A DNA stretch of 64,000 nucleotides from Vibrio penaeicida (GTDB taxonomy: Bacteria > Pseudomonadota > Gammaproteobacteria > Enterobacterales > Vibrionaceae). Position 1 is the first letter of the stretch; every line of letters starts with the position of its first letter. Shown here piece after piece: positions 43,545-52,861 of this stretch. The DNA is taken from assembly GCF_002933855.1 (NCBI RefSeq), contig NZ_BFAQ01000055.1, positions 1-64,000 of the forward strand, read 5' to 3'. The notes below the pieces were generated by a model. The model was given only the letters and a program-made list of their open reading frames with translations. It ran no database searches and was not told the origin of the DNA. Position numbers and translations under genes: made by a program.

Positions 43545-44945
43545 CTAAAGCTTATACATTCTCGCACTGCGCGCAGGCAGCTCGAATGTGTGGTAACGAG
43601 AATCTACTGTCGTCTGAGCACCCGATAACGTATCGGTGTAGGGCATATACCAATTAAATTCGTGCTGGTATGTATCAACAGTTACATTGCGAGATTCACC
43701 ACATTTGTTAATGCCCACCACACCCACTTTCCCACGTTTAAAAAGTAACGAGCACGCATCGCTATGCAGCATGGTCATTGGTTGTCCTTGCATCGCATTA
43801 TGAAAACGCAGCATGTTCTTCATGGTATTATTGTTCCACACGTTCGCCCAGCGACCATTATCTCTGTCCTCATGATCAGGCAACTCATCACTGTAGATAA
43901 GTGGTGTTCCACCGTCTCTTCCCAACACGTAGGCATACGCGAGTTCTTCATCCTTCGGATCCATTATTTGATGGCGAAATCCGTCGTTGTTCGGAATATC
44001 GTGAGTAACGGTAAAGGTGATGGCTCGTGTCCCTTCCAACGCTTGTCCGTATGCGAGCGGATCGTGCAGCAAGTTCATGCTGCCATTAAACGAAAACGCT
44101 CTGCGTATCGAAGCAAATAGGGGGAAATCGTATGCCGAGTGGTAGGTATCGTTCAGGTAGGGGGCTAAAAAACCATCGTAGCCTGCATTTCCTCTGCCGC
44201 CATCGGTTATGACTTCGCCGAAAACATGCATGCCTGCCGTAATCTCTTGGGTAAAGATCTGGTTTATATGGTGTGGGCTCATGTGCTTAACGGCATCAAC
44301 TCGAAAACCTTTCACCCCCATATTTTTCAAAGCTTGTAAATATTGGCGCTGTTGATTCACGACCCATTGATTGGGGGTCAAATCGGGTAATCCTGTATCG
44401 CCGCTCGCACCACACAATCGCCAGTACTGAACGTGACCTGGGTTATTCCAATCGGTGATACACCCAGCTGGGTGAAAGTCGGAGGAGGAGTACTGGTTAT
44501 CGCTTAGATTGCCAAACAAGGTTTGGTTTTGATAGTACGCGGGTTGTGATGCATAGTCTTGCAGAACGTCACTACCGGGATAGTTTAGCCCATCGACTTT
44601 TAATGACTCGTTCGCCATGTGATTCATGACAACATCGGCGTAAACCGCCACCTGATGACGGTTGAGAGCGTCAATCATTGCTTGAAGATCTTGTTTGTTT
44701 CCAATAGGCGAATCAATCACTCTAAAATCGAGTGGCTGATAGCGAGCCCACCATTGATCGCCACGTGATTTCATAGCCGGGGAAATTAAAACCTTCTTAT
44801 AACCCGCTTGCGCAATTTGCTCTGCCTTCGCGGTTACATCGGAGTATTTCCAGTTAAATGCATGGAGAATAGCTTCTGCAGAAGCCAATTGAGGTACAGA
44901 GAAGCTAGCCAAAGCTGCGAGGGTCAGTGTCGTTATTTTTTGCAT
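43545..44945 (-). CDS. secreted alpha-amylase (GH13)
   Basis: A 466-aa exported glycosidase that hydrolyses internal alpha-1,4 glucan bonds. Signal peptide at residues 1-23 (PQLASA). GH13 conserved regions: I VYADVVMNHM (about 99-108), II GFRVDAVKHM (nucleophile Asp near 214), III VFGEVI (acid/base Glu), IV FTVTHDIPNND. A small C-terminal beta domain follows. The length fits a minimal amylase without a starch-binding module. Single gene, read toward the tRNA array. No MalT or CRP site was found upstream by eye. Confidence 0.92.
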   Translation of the reverse strand: MQKITTLTLAALASFSVPQLASAEAILHAFNWKYSDVTAKAEQIAQAGYKKVLISPAMKSRGDQWWARYQPLDFRVIDSPIGNKQDLQAMIDALNRHQVAVYADVVMNHMANESLKVDGLNYPGSDVLQDYASQPAYYQNQTLFGNLSDNQYSSSDFHPAGCITDWNNPGHVQYWRLCGASGDTGLPDLTPNQWVVNQQRQYLQALKNMGVKGFRVDAVKHMSPHHINQIFTQEITAGMHVFGEVITDGGRGNAGYDGFLAPYLNDTYHSAYDFPLFASIRRAFSFNGSMNLLHDPLAYGQALEGTRAITFTVTHDIPNNDGFRHQIMDPKDEELAYAYVLGRDGGTPLIYSDELPDHEDRDNGRWANVWNNNTMKNMLRFHNAMQGQPMTMLHSDACSLLFKRGKVGVVGINKCGESRNVTVDTYQHEFNWYMPYTDTLSGAQTTVDSRYHTFELPARSARMYKL

Positions 44946-45307
44946 AGGGTTTGTCTCTTATTGTTGGTGAATGCAAAAAATATATTTATAGATACATAAG
45001 TAAAGATGGCTGAGATATAAATTTGAAAGACAATCAACATGTGTATGGGTGAAAAATACCAAATTGTGTATTTGTTAAAGTTTTGCTTCAGTATCGAGGG
45101 AGATGGATAATACTATCTTAATGTGTGACGGTGTCACATTTTGAGCTATTTAAATTAGGCAAAACTTAAATTAGGCAAATACACAAATTAATCAGTGCTT
45201 TTGGCATATCTGAGTAGTAGGGCGTTCAATCGGCTTGTATTAACCCTATGAGACTATTATATTTTCTGCACTTTGACGTTATTTGAGTATTGTAAGGAAT
45301 TAACGCC
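44946..45307. promoter_or_regulatory. divergent promoter region, amylase / MocR regulator
   Basis: 362 bases without a gene. It holds a perfect palindrome TGTGACGGTGTCACA (45124-45138) and two direct repeats of TAAATTAGGCAAA (45151-45163 and 45167-45179, 16 bp apart). MocR-type regulators often bind direct repeats, so these may be autoregulatory sites. The palindrome is one base too short to be a CRP site. Confidence 0.5.
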
Positions 45308-46732
45308 ATGAAAAAACCGCAAAAACTCGCTCATGAGTTGAAGAAACAAATAGAGCATAAAATCTGGCAGAGCGGTGAAAAAATTCCTTCAATACGAGAA
45401 ACGTGTAAGCGCTATGGTTTGAGTATTGAAACGGTTTTGCAGGCCTATCAGTTGTTGGAAAACCAAGGTTACGTAAAATCGAAACCCAAATCTGGTTACT
45501 TCGTTTTGCCAAGAAGAACGGTAGAAGTTCAAAGCCAAAATGAACGTAAAAAGCTTCAGCCTTTTCCTGTCAAAATCAGTGATCTTTTGTACGATGTGGT
45601 ACAAAGGGCAAAAGACCCAAGTATTATTCCACTCAGTTCAGCCTTTCCCGATCCCGCCCTGTTTCCGCACCAAGCGTTATCCCGAAGCCTTGCCAACGCA
45701 AGCAGGCAAATGCCAAGTAACAGTATGCTAACCAACCTACCGCCGGGGAGCGAATCTTTACGTAGGCAAATTGCCCAGCGATATCAGCACCGGGGTGTGA
45801 ATGTTTTGCCCGACGATATTGTGATTACCTCGGGTGCGATGGAAGCACTGAGCTTAAGCTTGCAGTCGTGCACTGAGCCAGGCGATCTGGTTGCCATCGA
45901 ATATCCAGCGTTTTATGGTGCGTTGCAAGCCATCGAAAGGTTGAACTTAACTGCAGTTGAAATACCTACAGATGCCGTGAATGGTCTTGATTTAGGGGCT
46001 TTGGAATCTGCGCTTGCTACCATGGATATAAAAGCGTGCTGGTTTATGACGTACGCGCAAAACCCCGTTGGTTACAGCTTGTCTGAAGAGAAAAAGAGAG
46101 ATCTCGCTACTCTCGTTGCTCAATATCACGTCCCAATGATTGAAGATGATGTGTATGGCGAGCTATACAGTGGGGCAACCGCACCATTACCTGCTAAAGC
46201 GTATGATGAATCTAACCACATAATGCTATGTGGCTCGTTTTCTAAATCGCTTTCTCCGGGGTTTAGAATCGGCTGGGTGGTTGCTGGGGATCGAGCGCTA
46301 TCTATTCAACGTTTGCAGCATCTTTCAACGTTATCCACCAGTATTCCTATTCAATTGGCGCTCTCTCATTATTTGACCTTCTACAATTACGACAATCATT
46401 TAAAAAAATTAAGGAAAATACTCAACGATCGAAAAAAAGCCTACATCGAATGCTTGAAGAAAACTCTCCCTAAGAGTGCGAAGGTTAAAGCGTTCAATGG
46501 TGGGTATTTTGTTTGGGTTGAATTAGAACCGAAAGTGAATGTAGAAACGTTGTATGAAGCGGCGTTGAAAGACAATATTTCAATCGCTCCTGGGATCATT
46601 TTCAGTAGCGATAAACTGTTTAGCCATCACCTAAGAATCAACACATCATATCCATGCGACGATAGGATTCTGGCGGCAATCACTCAACTGGGTACTCTGA
46701 TTCGGGCGTTATCTGACTCTGTAAATAGGTAG
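45308..46732 (+). CDS. MocR-family regulator (GntR HTH plus aminotransferase domain)
   Basis: A 474-aa protein. An N-terminal GntR winged helix (residues 1-75; IPSIRETCKRYGLSIETVLQ) is joined by a linker to a fold-type I aminotransferase domain (110-470). PLP-site features: MTYAQNPVGYSLS, MIEDDVYGELYSG and the Lys in GSFSKSLSPGFRIGW near residue 320. Members such as PdxR, GabR and YdcR sense PLP with an amino compound. The target here is unknown; candidates are its own promoter, or cydA downstream, where unusual direct repeats occur. RBS AAGGA. Confidence 0.9.
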   Translation: MKKPQKLAHELKKQIEHKIWQSGEKIPSIRETCKRYGLSIETVLQAYQLLENQGYVKSKPKSGYFVLPRRTVEVQSQNERKKLQPFPVKISDLLYDVVQRAKDPSIIPLSSAFPDPALFPHQALSRSLANASRQMPSNSMLTNLPPGSESLRRQIAQRYQHRGVNVLPDDIVITSGAMEALSLSLQSCTEPGDLVAIEYPAFYGALQAIERLNLTAVEIPTDAVNGLDLGALESALATMDIKACWFMTYAQNPVGYSLSEEKKRDLATLVAQYHVPMIEDDVYGELYSGATAPLPAKAYDESNHIMLCGSFSKSLSPGFRIGWVVAGDRALSIQRLQHLSTLSTSIPIQLALSHYLTFYNYDNHLKKLRKILNDRKKAYIECLKKTLPKSAKVKAFNGGYFVWVELEPKVNVETLYEAALKDNISIAPGIIFSSDKLFSHHLRINTSYPCDDRILAAITQLGTLIRALSDSVNR

Positions 46733-46778
46733 CGAGTCGATAGGAAAAACTCACTCATTCCGCTTTTTGCTCAAAAAA

Positions 46779-46814
46779 CTGTTCTATTTTTTGTTCCATA
46801 ATCTGTTCTAGTTA
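46779..46814. promoter_or_regulatory. three 12-bp direct repeats upstream of cydA
   Basis: CTGTTCTA (46779), TTGTTCCA (46791) and CTGTTCTA (46803), evenly spaced at 12 bp, lying 130-165 bases before cydA. The core resembles the TorR box CTGTTCATAT. An OmpR-family regulator or the adjacent MocR protein may bind here. Confidence 0.5.
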
Positions 46815-46943
46815 GAAAATCCTCCCTTATGTTGGAATAGCCCGCGAAATCGAGCTTAGATTTGCGAGCTTTCCAATTCTAATTGTCTTTTAAAGCAAAC
46901 AAGTTGGCTCGGTAACAATGTTAGCTGATGTTTTGGAGCTTTA

Positions 46944-48530
46944 ATGTTTGATGTTATAGAGCTATCGCGTTTGCAGTTCGCCTTAACTGCGATGTTTCAC
47001 TTCCTGTTTGTGCCACTTACCGTCGGTATGTCTTGCCTACTTGCCATCATGGAATCTGTCTATGTGATGACTGGTAAAGTCATTTACAAAGACATGACTC
47101 AGTTCTGGGGGAAACTTTTTGGAATCAACTTCGCGCTCGGTGTTTCCACGGGTTTAACCATGGAGTTCCAGTTTGGTACTAACTGGTCTTATTACTCGCA
47201 CTATGTCGGTGACATATTTGGTGCCCCTTTGGCGATTGAGGCTTTAGTTGCCTTCTTTCTCGAATCCACGTTCGTTGGTTTGTTCTTTTTCGGCTGGGAT
47301 AGGCTAAGCAAACGTCAGCATCTGGTTGCGACTTGGCTGGTGGCGTTAGGGTCTAGCTTTTCAGCACTATGGATATTGGTTGCTAACGGGTGGATGCAAA
47401 ACCCCGTTGGTTCTGAATTTAACTACACCACCATGAGAATGGAAATGGTGAGCTTTGCCGAGGTTGTGCTAAATCCGGTAGCACAGGTGAAATTCGTACA
47501 CACCGTCGCTTCCTCCTACACCTGCGGAGCAATGTTTATTCTCGGTATCAGTGCGTACTACTTGTTAAAGGGACGAGATGTGGCGTTTGCGCGTCGCTCT
47601 TTTGCCATCGCTGCCTCATTTGGTATGGCTTCTATCGTTTCAGTGATCATTTTGGGTGATGAATCCGGATATGAATTGGGCGATGTCCAGAAAGTAAAGC
47701 TTGCCGCGATAGAAGCGGAATGGCACACGGAACCTGCACCCGCAGCATTTACTGTAGTCGGTATTCCGGATCAAGAAAATATGCGTAACGACTACGCGAT
47801 TAAAATTCCGTACGTCATGGGGATAATTACAACGCGTTCACTGACAGAGCAAGTGACGGGACTTATTGATTTGCGTGAAGAGCATGTAGAACGTATCCGC
47901 AATGGCATGCTGGCTTATGAGTTACTTGAAAAACTCAGGGCAGGCGATCAAACAGAGCAGTCATTGCAACAGTTTGACGCGCTGAAACAAGATTTAGGGT
48001 ACGGGTTACTCCTTAAGCGCTACACCGATAAGGTGTCCGACGCCAGTGAAGAGCAGATACAACTCGCAGCCGACGACTCGATTCCAACGGTTTGGCCACT
48101 GTTTTGGTCATTCAGAATTATGGTCGGGTGTGGATTCATTATGCTGTTTGTTTTTGGCATGGCTTTCGTACAAACCTGTCGTCAAAAAATCACCCAAAAA
48201 TCTTGGGTATTGAAAGCGGCTTTGTTCAGTATTCCACTGCCTTGGGTAGCAATTGAAGCGGGCTGGTTTGTTGCGGAATATGGCCGACAACCTTGGGCGG
48301 TTGGAGAGATTCTTCCTGTTGATGTGGCGGCCTCTGCGTTACCTGTTTCGGATTTGATCTTCTCTTTAGCCGTGATACTTGCGCTGTATACCGTATTTAT
48401 GATTGTTGAAGCTTATTTGATGGTGAAGGTGGCACGAAAAGGACCAAGCAGCTTAAAAACAGGGCGATATCATTTTGAAAATCAGCAAGATGATGTTCAA
48501 ACCCATATTTCTAAGCAAGTGATGGCGTAA
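46944..48530 (+). CDS. cydA: cytochrome bd ubiquinol oxidase subunit I
   Basis: A 528-aa membrane subunit carrying haems b558, b595 and d. It starts MFDVIELSRLQFALTAMFHFLFVPL, with the haem His near residue 19. Conserved KLFGINFALGVSTGLTMEFQFGTNW, the quinol loop (about 250-380), and GRQPW in VAEYGRQPWAVGEILP near 447. The length is close to E. coli CydA (522). High-affinity oxygen reduction under low oxygen. RBS GGAG. First gene of cydABX. Confidence 0.96.
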   Translation: MFDVIELSRLQFALTAMFHFLFVPLTVGMSCLLAIMESVYVMTGKVIYKDMTQFWGKLFGINFALGVSTGLTMEFQFGTNWSYYSHYVGDIFGAPLAIEALVAFFLESTFVGLFFFGWDRLSKRQHLVATWLVALGSSFSALWILVANGWMQNPVGSEFNYTTMRMEMVSFAEVVLNPVAQVKFVHTVASSYTCGAMFILGISAYYLLKGRDVAFARRSFAIAASFGMASIVSVIILGDESGYELGDVQKVKLAAIEAEWHTEPAPAAFTVVGIPDQENMRNDYAIKIPYVMGIITTRSLTEQVTGLIDLREEHVERIRNGMLAYELLEKLRAGDQTEQSLQQFDALKQDLGYGLLLKRYTDKVSDASEEQIQLAADDSIPTVWPLFWSFRIMVGCGFIMLFVFGMAFVQTCRQKITQKSWVLKAALFSIPLPWVAIEAGWFVAEYGRQPWAVGEILPVDVAASALPVSDLIFSLAVILALYTVFMIVEAYLMVKVARKGPSSLKTGRYHFENQQDDVQTHISKQVMA

Positions 48531-48542
48531 AGGAGAATAAAG

Positions 48543-49679
48543 ATGTTTGATTACGATACGCTTCGACTTATTTGGTGGGCATTGATTGGTGTTTTGCTCA
48601 TTGGTTTTATGATCACCGACGGCTTTGATATGGGGGTAGGAGCACTATTACCATTTATTGGGCGCACTAACACTGAACGCCGAGTAATGATTAACTCTAT
48701 TGCCCCACATTGGGATGGCAACCAAGTTTGGCTTATTACCGCAGGTGGCGCGCTATTCGCGGCTTGGCCCCTAGTTTACGCTACGTCTTTTTCAAGTTTT
48801 TATGTAGCGATGTACATTACGCTTATTGCGTTGTGGTTTCGCCCATTAGCATTGGAATATCGCGCAAAAATAGAGAGTGAAGCTTGGCGCCGCAGTTGTG
48901 ATATCGCCATTTGTTTCTCGGGGACCATTCCTCCCATTATGTTTGGTGTCGCGTTTGGCAACCTTATTCAAGGTATTCCGTTTCAATTGAATTCCCTTCT
49001 TATGTCAAGTTACCACGGGACGTTTTTCGATTTGCTTAACCCGTTTGCCTTATTATGCGGTGTTGTTGGTCTGTTAATGGCGCTGATGCAAGGCTCTGCG
49101 TGGTTATCGATGAAAACCGGTGGTGAAGTGTATAAACGTGCCAATAAGATCTCCAAATGGGTTGGCGTTGTTTTGACGCTGTGTTTTGTTGCCGGAGGCT
49201 GGATGTTAACCAAGGTTAACGGCTACGAAATAGTGGAACAACTAGGTGCAAATGCAGATTCAAACCCATTGATAAAGTCGGTGGTTCAAGGTGAAGGGCT
49301 ATGGTTTAAAAACTATGTTTTGTACCCAGCGTTTTGGATAGCGCCTATCCTAGGTATTACTTTACCTTTACTTGCGAGCATTATGTCTGGCTTTTCTAAA
49401 AATGGCTGGGCGTTTATGTTCAGCAGCCTTGCCAATGCCGCCATCATTGCAACAGCAGGTTGTACAATGTTTCCCTTTATCATTCCTTCCAGCCACAGCC
49501 CTAATCACAGCTTAACGTTATGGGATTCGACATCAAGCGAACTTACGTTGAATGCGATGACCATTGTGGCGTTCGTTATGGTGCCTACCATTCTTTGTTA
49601 TACGGCATGGAGTTACTACAAAATGTTTGGTCGATTGGATACCCAATTTGTCGAAAATAACAGTCGGTCGTTGTATTAG
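48543..49679 (+). CDS. cydB: cytochrome bd ubiquinol oxidase subunit II
   Basis: A 378-aa partner of CydA with eight or nine membrane helices. It starts MFDYDTLRLIWWALIGVLLIGFMITDGFD; the GFDMGVG motif near residues 27-33 and NQVWLITAGGALFAAWP near 60 are hallmarks. It begins 12 bases after cydA with RBS AAGGAG. Confidence 0.96.
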   Translation: MFDYDTLRLIWWALIGVLLIGFMITDGFDMGVGALLPFIGRTNTERRVMINSIAPHWDGNQVWLITAGGALFAAWPLVYATSFSSFYVAMYITLIALWFRPLALEYRAKIESEAWRRSCDIAICFSGTIPPIMFGVAFGNLIQGIPFQLNSLLMSSYHGTFFDLLNPFALLCGVVGLLMALMQGSAWLSMKTGGEVYKRANKISKWVGVVLTLCFVAGGWMLTKVNGYEIVEQLGANADSNPLIKSVVQGEGLWFKNYVLYPAFWIAPILGITLPLLASIMSGFSKNGWAFMFSSLANAAIIATAGCTMFPFIIPSSHSPNHSLTLWDSTSSELTLNAMTIVAFVMVPTILCYTAWSYYKMFGRLDTQFVENNSRSLY

Positions 49680-49689
49680 GAGAGTATGT

Positions 49690-49800
49690 ATGTGGTATTT
49701 CGTATGGATTTTGGGGTTACTGCTTGCGGCAGCATTCGGCATCATTAACGCGCTTTGGCTTGAATATTCCGATTCAATGGATTCTGACACTCACGATTAG
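49690..49800 (+). CDS. cydX: cytochrome bd accessory subunit CydX
   Basis: A 36-aa single-helix protein, MWYFVWILGLLLAAAFGIIN followed by ALWLEYSD, matching CydX. RBS AGGAGA overlaps the end of cydB, and the gene starts 10 bases after it. CydX stabilises the haems of the oxidase. The C-terminal tail is acidic (SMDSDTHD). YbgE is not found next to it. Confidence 0.93.
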   Translation: MWYFVWILGLLLAAAFGIINALWLEYSDSMDSDTHD

Positions 49801-49826
49801 CGTGTAACTCAGCGTGTTTCGCATTG

Positions 49827-49873
49827 AGCCCAGTAGGTATTGCTCTGTAAAAGAGGCACATACTGGGCTTCTT
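49827..49873 (+). terminator. hairpin after cydABX
   Basis: Arms AGCCCAGTA (49827-49835) and TACTGGGCT (49861-49869), with a smaller inner pairing, 26 bases past cydX. Only a short T-containing tail. Confidence 0.65.
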
Positions 49874-50192
49874 ACCCAATGGTTAGAGGTGATGATATTA
49901 AGTTTATTTACGAGAAATGTATGAGCTTAATACTCAAAATTGGAGGTTACCCGAGCCGCTCAATTTGACTCGAATGGGTAGGTATACTCGATAAAAGGTC
50001 AACAAGCCTTAGTTAATAGTCTTGCATAATTACACTAATTGTCAGTTTGTTAATTGATATTTACGTAAATTAGTTATTTAAATGAAATATTGCTACATAT
50101 TGGTGAGCGGTTAAATGTTGTTCTTAACATATTGTTGTTAAAGGTTTGATGGTGTTATTGCAATTAGATTGATGGATCTTTATCTGTTTGAT

Positions 50193-50209
50193 CTACCACT
50201 TTAGGGTAG
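50193..50209. promoter_or_regulatory. NarL/NarP-like dyad
   Basis: CTACCACTTTAGGGTAG, an inverted pair TACC/GGTA with a 7-base spacer, one base shorter than the classical 7-2-7 site. Its centre is 28.5 bases from the FNR box centre, as between the NarL and FNR sites in E. coli nirB. Confidence 0.5.
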
Positions 50210-50222
50210 TTTGAAATCGTAA

Positions 50223-50236
50223 TTGATTTACATCAT
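50223..50236. promoter_or_regulatory. FNR box of nirB
   Basis: TTGATTTACATCAT matches TTGAT-N4-ATCAA at 9 of 10 positions. If it is centred at -41.5, transcription would start near 50271, 30 bases before nirB. Confidence 0.75.
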
Positions 50237-50300
50237 GTCTTCATATTCGTTCACAATTAAGAATAAGCTCAGTTAAGAATAAAAACCGTCAGGAAGTCTT

Positions 50301-52859
50301 ATGAGCAAGTTGAAGCTAGTCGTAATAGGGAATGGCATGGTCGGCCATCGCTATATCGAAGATTTAGTCGACAAAACGGACGTGTCAGAATTAGACATTA
50401 CTGTGTTTTGTGAAGAACCGCGTGTCGCTTACGACCGAGTCCACTTATCGTCCTATTTCTCTCACCATACTGCGGACGAGCTTTCGTTAGTAAAAGAAGG
50501 CTTCTACGAAAAACACGGCATCAACATGCTGATTGGTGAGCGAGCGATCAACGTTAACCGTGAAAAACAAATGGTGTATTCCAGTACCGGTCGCGAAATC
50601 CAATACGACAAGTTGGTGCTTGCAACAGGTTCTTTTCCGTTTGTCCCACCTATTAAAGGTAACGAAAGCAAAGATTGCTTTGTGTACCGCACCATTGAAG
50701 ATCTAAAAGAAATCGAAGCTTGTGCTAAGAAAAGTAAAAGTGGTGTGGTTATCGGCGGTGGTTTACTTGGCTTAGAAGCGGCAGGTGCACTAAAAGCTCT
50801 AGGCGTTGAAACGCATGTAGTGGAATTTGCCCCTGTTCTAATGGCGGAGCAACTTGATTTACAGGGCGGATTACAGCTGCGTAACAAAATCGAACGGATG
50901 GGCGTTCGAGTACATACCAGTAAAAACACCCAAGAAATTGCACCAGAAGGCGTCGACGCTCGCAACGTAATGCGTTTTGCCGACGACACTGAACTAGAAA
51001 CCGATTTTATTGTGTTCTCCGCAGGTATCCGCCCGCAAGACAAACTTGCCCGTCAAATGGGATTAGGCGTTGCACCTCGTGGGGGCATCGAAATAAATGA
51101 TCATTGCCAAACAACCGACCAAAACATTTACGCCATTGGCGAATGTGCTTCTTGGAATCAGACTTTCTACGGTCTAGTGGCTCCGGGTTACAAAATGGCA
51201 ACGGTCGCTGTCGATCACTTGTTGGGAAACGAAAGCCAGTTTGAAGGTGCCGACATGAGCGCCAAGCTTAAACTGCTGGGCGTGAAAGTGGGCTCCATTG
51301 GCGATGCTAACGGACGTACACAGGGTTCGAAAAGCTACGTTTATCAAAACGAAGAAGACGAAGTATACAAGCGCATTACCGTTTCAGAAGACGGCAAAAA
51401 GCTATTAGGTGCTGTGCTCGTTGGCGACACGTCTGACTATGGTGATTTACTTCAGCTGAAACTGAATGAAATTGACCTACCTGAACACCCAGATACATTA
51501 ATTCTTCCTGCTCATGCTGGGGCAGAAAAACCCTCTTTAGGCGCAGACTCATTGCCCGAAACGGCGGTTATCTGTTCTTGTTTCGATGTGACCAAAGGCA
51601 AAATTGCCACGGCGGTTGCAGAAGGGCACCACACTCTAGCAGACATCAAAGCCGTTACGGGCGCAGGAACAGGGTGTGGGGGGTGTATTCCGCTGGTTAC
51701 TTCCGTTCTAAACGCGGAACTGGCGAAATCTGGCATTGAAGTGAAAAGTGATATTTGTGAACACTTTGCTTATTCACGCCAAGAACTCTTCCACTTGATT
51801 CGCATTGAAGAAATTAAAACGTACGACGAATTACTAGAGAAGCACGGTAAAGGATACGGCTGTGAAGTGTGTAAACCTGCGGTGGGTTCTATCTTGGCAT
51901 CATGCTGGGGCGAACACATTCTTAAACCGCAATTGGTCAAATTGCACGATACCAACGACAACTTCCTTGGAAACATCCAAAAAGACGGTACGTACTCGGT
52001 TATTCCTAGAATGGCGGGCGGTGAAGTCACACCAAAAGCACTAGCGGCGCTGGCTCAGGTGGGCGAAGAATACAACTTATACACCAAAGTGACGGGTGCA
52101 CAGCGTATCGGTTTGTTTGGTGCACAAAAAGACGATCTTCCAGAGATTTGGCGCAAGCTGATTAACGCCGGTTTTGAAACAGGTCAGGCGTATGCGAAAG
52201 CACTCCGCATGGCGAAGACGTGTGTGGGCTCGACATGGTGTCGCTATGGCGTACAGGATTCTGTCGGTTTAGGCTCTCGCATCGAAAATCGCTACAAAGG
52301 CATTCGTACTCCACACAAAATGAAGTTCGGTGTCTCAGGGTGTACCCGTGAATGTGCAGAAGCACAAGGGAAAGACTTGGGTATCATCGCGACTGATGCC
52401 GGTTGGAACATGTATGTGTGTGGTAATGGCGGTATGAAGCCAAGACACGCAGACCTGCTAGCCATGGATTTAGATGAAGAGACGCTGATCCGTTACATCG
52501 ACCGATTCATGATGTTCTACATTCGAACGTCTGCACCGCTTCAGCGCACCTCTGTGTGGCTAGACAATCTAGAAGGTGGTGTGGATTACCTAAGAGAAGT
52601 CATTGTCGATGACAAGCTAGGTCTTAACGACCAATTAGAATCAGACATTGCCAAATTGGTTTCGGAATTCCGCTGCGAATGGACGGATACGATTAATGAC
52701 GAAAACCAACTTAAGCGTTTCTCTCATTTCATTAACTCCGACAAGCGTGATGACAACGTATTGTTTGTCCCAGAGCGAGAGCAACATCGCCCTGCAACGT
52801 TTACTGAAAAACATCGCGATGCGAAAGGCGACATCTTGCATGTGGAACTGGAGGGGTAA
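50301..52859 (+). CDS. nirB: NADH-dependent nitrite reductase large subunit
   Basis: An 852-aa cytoplasmic enzyme reducing nitrite to ammonium. In order: FAD/NAD(P) oxidoreductase domain (1-320; VVIGNGMVGHRYIEDL, VVIGGGLLGLEAAGAL), BFD-like [2Fe-2S] domains (CSCFDVTKGKI, GAGTGCGGCIP, then GYGCEVCKPAVGS), ferredoxin-like half-domain, and the sirohaem/[4Fe-4S] domain with cysteines in TCVGSTWCRYG and GVSGCTRECAEAQGKDLG (about 640-690). RBS AGGAAG. It heads the nirBD-nirC-cobA unit. Confidence 0.97.
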   Translation: MSKLKLVVIGNGMVGHRYIEDLVDKTDVSELDITVFCEEPRVAYDRVHLSSYFSHHTADELSLVKEGFYEKHGINMLIGERAINVNREKQMVYSSTGREIQYDKLVLATGSFPFVPPIKGNESKDCFVYRTIEDLKEIEACAKKSKSGVVIGGGLLGLEAAGALKALGVETHVVEFAPVLMAEQLDLQGGLQLRNKIERMGVRVHTSKNTQEIAPEGVDARNVMRFADDTELETDFIVFSAGIRPQDKLARQMGLGVAPRGGIEINDHCQTTDQNIYAIGECASWNQTFYGLVAPGYKMATVAVDHLLGNESQFEGADMSAKLKLLGVKVGSIGDANGRTQGSKSYVYQNEEDEVYKRITVSEDGKKLLGAVLVGDTSDYGDLLQLKLNEIDLPEHPDTLILPAHAGAEKPSLGADSLPETAVICSCFDVTKGKIATAVAEGHHTLADIKAVTGAGTGCGGCIPLVTSVLNAELAKSGIEVKSDICEHFAYSRQELFHLIRIEEIKTYDELLEKHGKGYGCEVCKPAVGSILASCWGEHILKPQLVKLHDTNDNFLGNIQKDGTYSVIPRMAGGEVTPKALAALAQVGEEYNLYTKVTGAQRIGLFGAQKDDLPEIWRKLINAGFETGQAYAKALRMAKTCVGSTWCRYGVQDSVGLGSRIENRYKGIRTPHKMKFGVSGCTRECAEAQGKDLGIIATDAGWNMYVCGNGGMKPRHADLLAMDLDEETLIRYIDRFMMFYIRTSAPLQRTSVWLDNLEGGVDYLREVIVDDKLGLNDQLESDIAKLVSEFRCEWTDTINDENQLKRFSHFINSDKRDDNVLFVPEREQHRPATFTEKHRDAKGDILHVELEG

Positions 52860-52861
52860 CC

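Larger units (their letters stand above)
49874..50300 (+). promoter_or_regulatory. nirB control region
   Basis: About 430 gene-free bases. Two sites stand out near the right end: the FNR-type box at 50223-50236 and the NarL/NarP-like dyad at 50193-50209. The rest is AT-rich, with no other clear element. Confidence 0.6.

Noticed and set aside
45124..45138. CRP site near the amylase gene
   Set aside because: The halves TGTGA and TCACA are 5 bases apart instead of 6, so it does not fit CRP; it is kept only as an unnamed palindrome.
50504..51043. Open frame of 179 codons on the minus strand inside nirB
   Set aside because: Ser/Arg/Pro-rich composition and full overlap with a strong gene show it is an antisense shadow.
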